Origin: Chloracidobacterium sp. UBA6041
Lineage (GTDB): Bacteria > Acidobacteriota > Blastocatellia > Pyrinomonadales > Pyrinomonadaceae
Direction: 5' to 3'
Length of the DNA stretch: 13,793 nucleotides
Assembly (NCBI GenBank): GCA_002427845.1
Contig: DIYZ01000011.1
Location: 28,125-41,917, forward strand
Made by a program: the position numbers and the translations under genes. Below the pieces are notes generated by a model, which saw only the letters and a program-made list of their open reading frames with translations, did not search any database and was not told where the DNA came from. This document shows positions 7,612 through 13,793 of the stretch, one piece after another. Positions within the stretch are counted from its first letter, which is position 1; every line of letters begins with the position of its first letter.

Positions 7612-8868
7612 ATGAAACTTCTACGCAGCGACATCTACGAGAACCTAAGGATGGCACTTTCGACCTTGCTGGCCAACAAGCTGCGCTCGTTCCTGACTGT
7701 CTTCGGCGTAGTCATCGGCGTCATCACAGTGATGCTGATCGCCTCCATCATCAGCGGCATTGATGTCTCGATTAAAAAGGAGGTCGAGTCGTTCGGCACT
7801 CGCTCCATTTTTCTGAGCAAGTACAATCCCGGCATCCACATCGGCAGGCTCTCGCGCGAGGAACGAATGCGCAAACAACTCACCTATGACGATGCAATCG
7901 CTCTCGCGTCTCTCCCGACCATCGAGGTCTCCGTTCCTTTTCTTGATGTTAGCAGCGATTTTTTTGGCAAAAAGATTAATGTTTCGGGAAACGGCAAAAC
8001 ATCGGCCGGGGTGAACCTGCAGGGCACGCTGCCCGAGTTTGAGAAAGCCGGAACCGAGGTGATTTCCGAAGGTCGCTTCTTCTCGACGTTTGAAAACGAC
8101 ACTAATCAGAACGTTTGCGTCATCGGCTCGAAGGTGGCGGACGACTTTTTCCGTTTCGGCTCACCGGTAGACCAAACAATAAAGATTGGCGAACAGGAGT
8201 TTCGCGTAGTCGGCGTGTTGCAAAAGCGTGAGCAGTTTCTTTTCAGCGGTGGCAGCGACGATCAGAACAACGCCATCTATCTTCCCTACAATGTGGCCCG
8301 CAAGCTCAAGCCCAACGCCGACGATGTCTTCATCATGGCTGTGGCCAAGCCTGGCTTGATGGACGAAGCAAAGGACCAGGTAAGAGATCTCTTGCGCCTT
8401 CGCCGTCAGGTGCCGTTTGCCGCTCCTGATAATTTTGGTTTGGAGACCGCCGAAAGTGTGCTTGACAACTTTCGCTCGATCACCGCAGGTTTAGCAATCG
8501 CGATGGTTGTCATATCGTCAGTCGGATTGATGGTGGGAGGTATCGGCGTGATGAACATCATGCTGGTCTCTGTTACGGAACGCACGCGGGAGATTGGCGT
8601 GCGTAAAGCAATTGGAGCCCGTCGCAGCGACATCATGTGGCAGTTTCTGATCGAGGCTGCAACGCTCACCGGTCTGGGTGGCATAGTTGGGCTTTCAATC
8701 GGCTGGCTCTTAACCCTCTTGCTCCGGCTGCTGCTTCCCTCGTACGTGCCGCTTTGGGCGCCCGTCGGCGGCTTCGTTGCCAGCGTAGGCATCGGTTTGA
8801 TTTTTGGTCTCTGGCCAGCCTGGAAAGCCGCGCGCCTCGATCCAATTGAATCACTGAGATACGAGTAG
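7612..8868 (+). CDS. MacB/FtsX-family ABC transporter permease, copy 4
   Basis: A 418-residue permease and the last gene of the operon. Helix 1 (about 27-49) follows LLANKLRSFLTVFG. The periplasmic domain spans about 51-289, and later helices are at about 292-316, 346-373 and 380-402. The canonical GGIGVMNIMLVSVTERTREIGVRKAIGARR loop (309-338) and GLWPAWKAARLDPIESLRYE tail are intact. The ATG at 7612 is preceded by AGGGA at 6 bases, inside the end of the upstream repeat. The separation from copy 3 (201 bases, all repeat) is the widest in the operon, so an extra promoter there is possible but not visible. Transcription ends at the strong terminator at 8934-8966. Confidence 0.93.
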   Translation: MKLLRSDIYENLRMALSTLLANKLRSFLTVFGVVIGVITVMLIASIISGIDVSIKKEVESFGTRSIFLSKYNPGIHIGRLSREERMRKQLTYDDAIALASLPTIEVSVPFLDVSSDFFGKKINVSGNGKTSAGVNLQGTLPEFEKAGTEVISEGRFFSTFENDTNQNVCVIGSKVADDFFRFGSPVDQTIKIGEQEFRVVGVLQKREQFLFSGGSDDQNNAIYLPYNVARKLKPNADDVFIMAVAKPGLMDEAKDQVRDLLRLRRQVPFAAPDNFGLETAESVLDNFRSITAGLAIAMVVISSVGLMVGGIGVMNIMLVSVTERTREIGVRKAIGARRSDIMWQFLIEAATLTGLGGIVGLSIGWLLTLLLRLLLPSYVPLWAPVGGFVASVGIGLIFGLWPAWKAARLDPIESLRYE

Positions 8869-8876
8869 CGCGCGTG

Positions 8877-8996
8877 TTGTAACGCAAACTGTTAGTTTGC
8901 GCTGCCGCTAGCTTTTTAACGCCAGGAAAATTAAGGGCCGCGGACATTCGCCGCGGCCCTTTTTTTCGCCGACTCAAACTAACAGTTGCATTACAA
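8877..8996. repeat. Inverted REP-like pair framing a terminator
   Basis: The left arm (8877-8901) and right arm (8974-8996) are near-complete reverse complements with one gap and a few mismatches. The left arm is itself a hairpin, CGCAAACT-GTT-AGTTTGCG (8883-8901), with a perfect 8-base stem. The right arm is a degraded version (CAAACT-AAC-AGTTG). The core CAAACT/AGTTTG is shared with the hairpins at 4736-4755 and 4849-4868, so these appear to be one repeat family with different outer flanks. The pair sits between convergent genes with the terminator at its centre. Confidence 0.75.
8934..8966 (+). terminator. Strong rho-independent terminator of the efflux operon
   Basis: A perfect 10-base stem, AGGGCCGCGG (8934-8943) with CCGCGGCCCT (8951-8960), has a 7-base loop ACATTCG and is followed by a run of seven T (8960-8966). 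It lies 66 bases after the permease 4 stop. On the other strand the stem is followed by TAATTTTCC, a short U-rich run, so it may also stop transcription of the convergent Yip1 gene. Confidence 0.92.
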
Positions 8997-9000
8997 GTCG

Positions 9001-9996
9001 CTAGGACATAAAGCTCGCGAAGAGCGTGGCTAAAATCATTCCTAAGATCAGACCCAGAACCCACAGAGTTATCGCGACCCCCCACGCGGCACTTGAACTG
9101 ACCTTCTGACCGGCGTTGGCTAACCCCCTGGCCTTTAACCAGAGGCCGTAAAAAGATAGAACGCCGATCGAAGAGCCCAGCACAAAGAGCGCTGGATGTG
9201 CTGCGGACGAGAACAGTACTCCCAGGTTGTCCTGCACCAGAGTCTCCTGGCCCAGGATGGGGTGAATATCGTCCGGCGATTTGATGAACAGTATGACCAA
9301 ACTTAAGAGTTTAGAGATAACTGCAATCGGCAAATACGCATAAAACATTCCTGCTAATGCCTGCCAGAAATTGATGCGTCCCCCGAACGCAAGCACTCCC
9401 AATAAACAAAGGGCAGCAATAAAAGAAACAAAGGCGAAAACAGCAACAAAGCTCTTCGCGGCCGTTTGGATCCTTTGGATTGGTTGCTTTGCTTGCAGGA
9501 ACGCATTCTCCCTCGCTTTCTCCATCGCCTCCGGCGACAGCTTTATCGGACTATCGGCAAGCTTGTCCATTGTGTAGTCCACAATGCGTTCCGGAGTTAG
9601 CCGCTGTACGAAGGCTGCCGTGTAAACAGCATTGACCACAGCTATAACCAAAAACGCCGCCAACCAATAGGGGTGCGCCCTGAGGTTTCGAAAGACGCGA
9701 GTGGGCTCATAAAAAATCCCCGCGACTTTTTGTAGTCCCGACATCGGCGGATCGTCATCGCCTTTAGTTTCAGGCAACGGAATGAAACTAAAAGCAAAAA
9801 GGAGTATTCCCCAACAGGCGAATGCGGCTCCAGTGCCCAATCCTCCCGGCAGGATATTCGCGATGCCGGCCACAAGGAGAATTAGGCCGAAGACAAATAT
9901 TCCAATGCCAATGGGCAGCAACCTGGTCGGTCGCCGCGCTTGGGCCATCGGAGGCGGGGGTGGTGGTACTTGAAAGTCCTGATTCGGATCGCTCAT
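9001..9996 (-). CDS. Yip1-family multi-pass membrane protein
   Basis: A 331-residue protein from ATG 9996. The frame is open further upstream to a TTG at 10053. However, the ATG at 9996 has a strong GGAGG 8 bases ahead (10005-10009) and gives a sensible start, MSDPNQDFQV. A Pro-rich cytoplasmic leader with six consecutive prolines (11-16) is followed by two helices (about 26-46, 54-74). Then comes a Yip1-type region: GLQKVAGIFYEPTRVFRNLRAHPYW (87-111) and about five helices (about 112-130, 181-203, 211-236, 263-288, 305-328). The segment between the third and fourth helices (about 132-180) is charged and probably soluble. Bacterial Yip1 proteins have no settled function; some are found next to transporters. 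It ends convergently with the efflux operon across the shared terminator region. No operon link to the upstream dppF is certain (184-base gap). Confidence 0.82.
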   Translation of the reverse strand: MSDPNQDFQVPPPPPPMAQARRPTRLLPIGIGIFVFGLILLVAGIANILPGGLGTGAAFACWGILLFAFSFIPLPETKGDDDPPMSGLQKVAGIFYEPTRVFRNLRAHPYWLAAFLVIAVVNAVYTAAFVQRLTPERIVDYTMDKLADSPIKLSPEAMEKARENAFLQAKQPIQRIQTAAKSFVAVFAFVSFIAALCLLGVLAFGGRINFWQALAGMFYAYLPIAVISKLLSLVILFIKSPDDIHPILGQETLVQDNLGVLFSSAAHPALFVLGSSIGVLSFYGLWLKARGLANAGQKVSSSAAWGVAITLWVLGLILGMILATLFASFMS

Positions 9997-10176
9997 TTGT
10001 CTATCCTCCGTTTTTGGTAGAGGACGGGGAGAAAACAGTCCGTCCGATTGCAAAGAAGATTCCGAACGCTATTGGTCGAGCGTGATACGAAAACTCCGCA
10101 TCCGGGGTTTCACCAACCAACCGTTCGAGCTCGCAGTTAGGAATCCAAACTTGTCTGCACACTTTCTTTCTTACAG

Positions 10177-10190
10177 CAACCTACAGGTTG
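10177..10190. repeat. Short palindrome overlapping the dppF stop codon
   Basis: CAACCT-AC-AGGTTG is a perfect 6-base inverted repeat. The dppF stop codon (complement of 10181-10183) lies within it. Its form resembles the CAAACT/AGTTTG hairpins elsewhere in the window with one paired A-T to C-G change, so it may be a minimal member of the same family. It is too short to be certain. The rest of the 184 bases up to the Yip1 start shows no other feature beyond that gene's ribosome site. Confidence 0.35.
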
Positions 10191-11185
10191 GACTCTGAAC
10201 TACTCGCCGGCGCCTCCGCCCAGCCGGGAACCCGAATACAAGCTACCTCATGACCGGGCAAAACTTCGCGTAACTCTGGATCAATGCGCGCACACTCGTC
10301 AATAGCAATCGGACAGCGGGTGCGGAAGCGGCAACCCGAAGGCGGATTAATCGGCGTGGGTACGTCGCCCTGCAAAACGATGCGCTCGCGCTTGTGTTTG
10401 GGATCCGGAACGGGAATCGCCGATAGCAAAGCCTTTGTATAAGGATGCAAGGGGGTCGCGTAAAGGTCGGCGGCAGTTGCGACCTCAACAATGCGGCCAA
10501 GATACATCACGGCTACGCGCGTCGAGATGTGTTCTACAACCGCCAATCCGTGGGAAATAAAAAGATACGCCAGCCCAAACTCCTGCTGGAGATCCTGAAG
10601 CAAATTCACTACCTGCGCCTGCACTGAAACATCGAGCGCGGAAACAGGTTCGTCAGCGACGATAAGTTTGGGATTCAGCGCCAGAGTGCGAGCCACGCCG
10701 ATGCGCTGCCGTTGGCCGCCGGAAAATTCATGACTGTAACGGTTGCGATAATCGGGATCGAGACCGACTCTCTTTAGCAGCTCCGCTACACGATCACGTC
10801 GATCCTTTTTTGTCCCTACTTTATGAATGACCAAAGGCTCGGCGACAATGTCGCCTACTTTCATTCGTGGATTCAACGACGCGTAAGGATCCTGAAATAC
10901 GATCTGCATCTCGCGACGCAGCTCGCGCAGATCGGTTCTTCCCAATGACAACACGTCGCGTCCTTCAAACTTAACTTCCCCTGCGGTCGGCTCGATCAGC
11001 CGCAATAAACAACGACCGACAGTTGATTTGCCACAACCTGATTCACCGACCAGCCCCAGCGTTTCACCACGAAAGATTTCAAACGACACGCCATCGACGG
11101 CGCGCACTACGTCGTCACTATTTTCCACAGCGAAATGCTTGACGAGCCCGCGCACTTCCACAAGTTGTCGATGATTCGTGCTCAT
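10181..11185 (-). CDS. dppF: Oligopeptide/dipeptide ABC transporter ATPase, DppF/OppF type
   Basis: A 334-residue ATPase of the peptide/nickel importer family; the symbol is by family position only, since substrate cannot be read from sequence. Walker A GESGCGKST is at 47-55, Q-loop Q98 (VFQDPYASLNPR), signature FSGGQRQ at 154-160, Walker B LIVADEP at 174-180 and switch histidine H212. The residue after that histidine is Gly (SHGLAVVEHIS) where Asp is common. The C-terminal oligopeptide-transporter extension has four cysteines (C285, C291, C298, C316) spaced C-x5-C-x6-C-x17-C. In some characterised homologs such cysteines bind a 4Fe-4S cluster; that is family knowledge, not shown here. It lies 89 bases after dppD on the same strand, and that gap contains half of an inverted repeat. 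No Shine-Dalgarno is evident. No permease or substrate-binding gene is in the window. Confidence 0.93.
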   Translation of the reverse strand: MSTNHRQLVEVRGLVKHFAVENSDDVVRAVDGVSFEIFRGETLGLVGESGCGKSTVGRCLLRLIEPTAGEVKFEGRDVLSLGRTDLRELRREMQIVFQDPYASLNPRMKVGDIVAEPLVIHKVGTKKDRRDRVAELLKRVGLDPDYRNRYSHEFSGGQRQRIGVARTLALNPKLIVADEPVSALDVSVQAQVVNLLQDLQQEFGLAYLFISHGLAVVEHISTRVAVMYLGRIVEVATAADLYATPLHPYTKALLSAIPVPDPKHKRERIVLQGDVPTPINPPSGCRFRTRCPIAIDECARIDPELREVLPGHEVACIRVPGWAEAPASSSESNL

Positions 11186-11198
11186 CTAAATCGGAGAC

Positions 11199-11329
11199 AT
11201 CCACAGATTACGCAGATTCCACAGATTAGGATACGACACATCAGCCTATTTCGATGTCCGTGTTGAAGCAAGAATTACTGCGTCGTAGCTGTCGAAGAAG
11301 AATCTGTGAAATCTGCGTAATCTGTGGAT
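11199..11329. repeat. 29-base inverted repeat pair between and within dppD/dppF
   Basis: The left arm (11199-11227) and right arm (11301-11329) are reverse complements at 28 of 29 positions, separated by 73 bases. Each arm contains ATCCACAGATTACGCAGATT or its complement. That phrase itself holds two partial repeats of CACAGATT, giving an internal direct-repeat texture. The left arm is in the dppD-dppF gap; the right arm is inside the dppD frame, encoding residues 333-341 (STDYADFTD) just before its stop. Similar sequence is, from memory, common in intergenic DNA of many environmental bacteria, but I cannot confirm that here. Confidence 0.85.
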
Positions 11330-12324
11330 ACTTTCTGAACCGCAGCCGACAGGTCGAAAAGCACGCAGCGCACTTTGACGCCATCTTCAAGATCGTAAAG
11401 CGGTATGTCTTCTTCGGTGCAGCGTGGCATGCGGTAGGGACAACGTGGCGCGAAGTGGCAGCCGGGCGGAAGATCTGTCGGGCTCGGCACCGTACCCTCG
11501 ATGGTCTCGAGCCGCTCTTTCCTGGCAACGGTGGCGCTCGTGAGTTTGGGAACAGATCGCAACAGACCTTCGGTGTAGGGATGCTTGGGCCGCGCAAACA
11601 ACTCCTCGACGGAAGACTCTTCGACGATCCGCCCCGTATACATCACCGCCACGCGATCGGCCACTTCGGCGACAACTCCGAGATCGTGCGTGATCAGGAG
11701 CACGGCTAATTCACGATTTTTGCGAAGTTGATCCAGCAGCTCCAGAATCTGCGCCTGTATCGTCACGTCCAGCGCCGTAGTCGGTTCATCTGCAATCAGG
11801 AGTTTAGGATCACAAGCCAATGCCATGGCGATCATGACGCGTTGGCGCATTCCGCCTGAAAGTTGATGTGGATAATCGTCAACGCGCCGGGCCGGATCGG
11901 GAATCGAAACCTCGTGCATCGCCTCAATCGCCGCCGCCCGCGCGGCCTTGCGCGAAAGCTTGCGATGCAGCCGCAACGCTTCGGCAATCTGCTCACCTAC
12001 CGTGAAGACCGGGTTCAGCGACGTCATCGGATCCTGAAAGATCATGGCGATCTCGTCGCCGCGAATCTGCCGCATTTCGGCGTCTGACAGTTTCAGCAGA
12101 TTCTTGCCATCGAAAGTAATCTCGCCACCAACAATTTTTCCCGGCGGCGCAATTAGCCGCATGATCGATAGCGCGGTTATAGACTTTCCACATCCCGATT
12201 CGCCAACTAACCCCAGCAACTCACCACGATCAAGATAGAAACTAATTCCATCAACAGCTCGCACCAGACCCGCGCGAGTTGGAAAGTGCGTCTGAAGATT
12301 TTTAACTTCGAGGAGGTGTGACAT
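11275..12324 (-). CDS. dppD: Oligopeptide/dipeptide ABC transporter ATPase, DppD/OppD type
   Basis: A 349-residue ATPase; the symbol is by family position only. Walker A GESGCGKSI is at 41-49, Q-loop Q97 (IFQDPMTSLNPVF), signature LSGGMRQ at 155-161, Walker B LLIADEP at 175-181 and switch histidine H213 (THDLGVVAEVADRVAVMYTGRIVE). The C-terminal extension has cysteines C289, C295, C302 and C320 with the same C-x5-C-x6-C-x17-C spacing as the partner dppF, a possible Fe-S site by analogy with some homologs. The last about 18 residues (from V332) do not look like family sequence. Residues 333-341 are encoded by the right arm of the 29-base inverted repeat, so the C-terminus seems to have been rewritten by a repeat insertion. 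The ATG at 12324 begins directly with the domain (MSHLLEVKNLQTHF); no clear Shine-Dalgarno is seen. It pairs with dppF as the two-ATPase engine of an importer whose membrane subunits are elsewhere. Confidence 0.94.
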   Translation of the reverse strand: MSHLLEVKNLQTHFPTRAGLVRAVDGISFYLDRGELLGLVGESGCGKSITALSIMRLIAPPGKIVGGEITFDGKNLLKLSDAEMRQIRGDEIAMIFQDPMTSLNPVFTVGEQIAEALRLHRKLSRKAARAAAIEAMHEVSIPDPARRVDDYPHQLSGGMRQRVMIAMALACDPKLLIADEPTTALDVTIQAQILELLDQLRKNRELAVLLITHDLGVVAEVADRVAVMYTGRIVEESSVEELFARPKHPYTEGLLRSVPKLTSATVARKERLETIEGTVPSPTDLPPGCHFAPRCPYRMPRCTEEDIPLYDLEDGVKVRCVLFDLSAAVQKVSTDYADFTDSSSTATTQ

Positions 12325-12364
12325 TGGGTATTTCGCTGGGAATTCTCAACGGTTTTTTTCAACG

Positions 12365-12444
12365 GCGGCTGCGCCGCATTCAGTGCGGAAAGGCTCTGCC
12401 TTTCCGTCGCTTATAATAATAACTTTTCGAGGCTATGCCTCGAA
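12365..12444 (+). repeat. Three-hairpin module, copy 1
   Basis: Hairpin 1 is GCGGC-TGC-GCCGC, hairpin 2 is CGGAAAGGC-TCT-GCCTTTCCG and hairpin 3 is TTCGAGGC-TAT-GCCTCGAA. Loop centres are at 12371, 12396 and 12435, giving spacings of 25 and 39. The linker between hairpins 1 and 2 is ATTCAGTG. Confidence 0.8.
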
Positions 12445-12480
12445 GGAAGGCGCAGTCTCAATTTCTCAATGAAACTTCCA

Positions 12481-12557
12481 GCGGCTTCGCCGCCTGATGT
12501 GTGGAAAGGCTCTGCCTTTCCGTGCTGCTTACTGAAACCGCGGGAGGCTTCGCCTCC
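12481..12557 (+). repeat. Three-hairpin module, copy 2
   Basis: Same order as copy 1: GCGGC-TTC-GCCGC, GGAAAGGC-TCT-GCCTTTCC, GGAGGC-TTC-GCCTCC. Loop centres are at 12487, 12512 and 12550, giving spacings of 25 and 38. The linker is CTGATGTG. The first two hairpins lie exactly 116 bases from those of copy 1, so this looks like a tandem duplication with later divergence in the third stem. Confidence 0.8.
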
Positions 12558-12568
12558 AAATTCTGTTC

Positions 12569-12648
12569 GAGGCATAGCCTCTCAGCAAAGGAATGAGAAT
12601 CAAACCCGGAAAGGCGAAGCCTTTCCGCACATCGGACGGCGAAGCCGT
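12569..12648 (-). repeat. Three-hairpin module, copy 3, inverted
   Basis: Read on the minus strand the order is the same: ACGGC-TTC-GCCGT, CGGAAAGGC-TTC-GCCTTTCCG, GAGGC-TAT-GCCTC. Loop centres are at 12642, 12617 and 12575, giving spacings of 25 and 42. The linker on that strand is CCGATGTG, close to copy 2. The first stem has A-T at its base where the other copies have G-C, a paired change that keeps the stem. Confidence 0.78.
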
Positions 12649-12671
12649 GGTTCACGAACCCGCGCTTCTGG

Positions 12672-13793
<1,122 letters not shown>

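Larger units (their letters stand above)
12325..12671. repeat. Intergenic array of nine GGC-N3-GCC hairpins between the mutase and dppD
   Basis: This 347-base gap holds nine perfect hairpins whose stems all close with GGC, a three-base loop, then GCC. Stem positions are 12365-12377, 12386-12406, 12426-12444, 12481-12493, 12503-12521, 12543-12557, 12569-12581, 12607-12627 and 12636-12648. Loops are TGC, TCT, TAT, TTC, TCT, TTC on the first six and ATA, GAA, GAA on the last three, so the last three are in the opposite orientation. They group into three modules (separate entries). No hairpin is followed by a U-tract on either strand, so they are not ordinary terminators. A palindrome GGTTC-AC-GAACC (12649-12660) flanks the array. 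Open frames here (such as 12458-12655, minus) are translations of the hairpins and not credible genes. The gap must also hold the dppD leader or promoter; none is recognisable. Confidence 0.88.

Noticed and set aside
3398..8868. Interpretation of the permeases as lipoprotein-release (LolCE) or cell-division (FtsX) proteins
   Set aside because: The adaptor with a long coiled-coil hairpin, the MacB-type periplasmic domain and the tail motif GLWPAWKAARLDPIEAL point to the MacB group instead.
9997..10053. Longer Yip1 protein starting at TTG 10053
   Set aside because: The ATG at 9996 has a strong GGAGG at good spacing and a sensible start, while the extra 19 residues come from intergenic-like sequence.
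12386..12406. Hairpins of the array as rho-independent terminators for the mutase or dppD
   Set aside because: No stem is followed by a U-rich run on either strand; the only homopolymer nearby (12353-12359) would be an A-run after the last hairpin in the direction of transcription.
12365..12648. CRISPR array
   Set aside because: The repeats are self-complementary hairpins of different stems, not identical direct repeats with unique equal spacers, and no cas gene is present.

Overview
The window reads as chromosomal DNA from a free-living Gram-negative bacterium with moderately GC-rich, uniformly coding sequence. The mix of genes suggests Acidobacteriota, perhaps class Blastocatellia / Pyrinomonadales. 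That mix is a multi-permease MacA/MacB-like operon, zinc-ribbon FHA proteins, a Yip1-family membrane protein, methylmalonyl-CoA mutase and many palindromic intergenic repeats. The assignment is an inference from gene content and style; there is no rRNA or other marker here to prove it. I found no tRNA, rRNA, CRISPR array, transposase or phage gene.

Layout. (1) 1-709, minus strand: a zinc-ribbon protein cut by the left edge and a complete zinc-ribbon + FHA protein, probably one signalling unit. (2) 710-1089: a 380-base divergent intergenic region. (3) 1090-8868, plus strand: a six-gene efflux-type ABC transporter operon. It has a MacA/HlyD-type periplasmic adaptor, a single MacB-type ATPase whose ATG overlaps the adaptor stop, and four separate MacB/FtsX-type permeases. 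Palindromic repeats sit before permeases 2 and 4, at or beside their start codons. (4) 8869-9000: an inverted repeat pair framing a strong intrinsic terminator between convergent genes. (5) 9001-9996, minus: a Yip1-domain membrane protein. (6) 10181-12324, minus: a pair of oligopeptide/dipeptide-type ABC ATPases (DppF- and DppD-like) with no permease or binding protein in view. (7) 12325-12671: a non-coding region holding nine GGC-N3-GCC hairpins arranged as three copies of a three-hairpin module. (8) 12672-13793, minus: the C-terminal part of methylmalonyl-CoA mutase large subunit, cut by the right edge.

How the genes work together. In the plus-strand operon the ATPase would power permease dimers, with the adaptor linking them across the periplasm to an outer-membrane channel encoded elsewhere. 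One ATPase for four permeases suggests alternative homo- or heterodimers. The DppD/DppF pair would power a peptide-type importer whose membrane subunits lie elsewhere. The FHA, Yip1 and mutase genes are neighbours without an evident functional link to the transporters.

The most notable non-genic signal is the density and variety of palindromic repeats. These include a REP-like CAAACT/AGTTTG hairpin family, a composite element with 7-base periodic repeats, a 29-base inverted pair that supplies the C-terminal tail of DppD, and the modular hairpin array at 12365-12648. Several of these repeats reach into coding sequence and supply a possible start codon, a stop codon or terminal residues.
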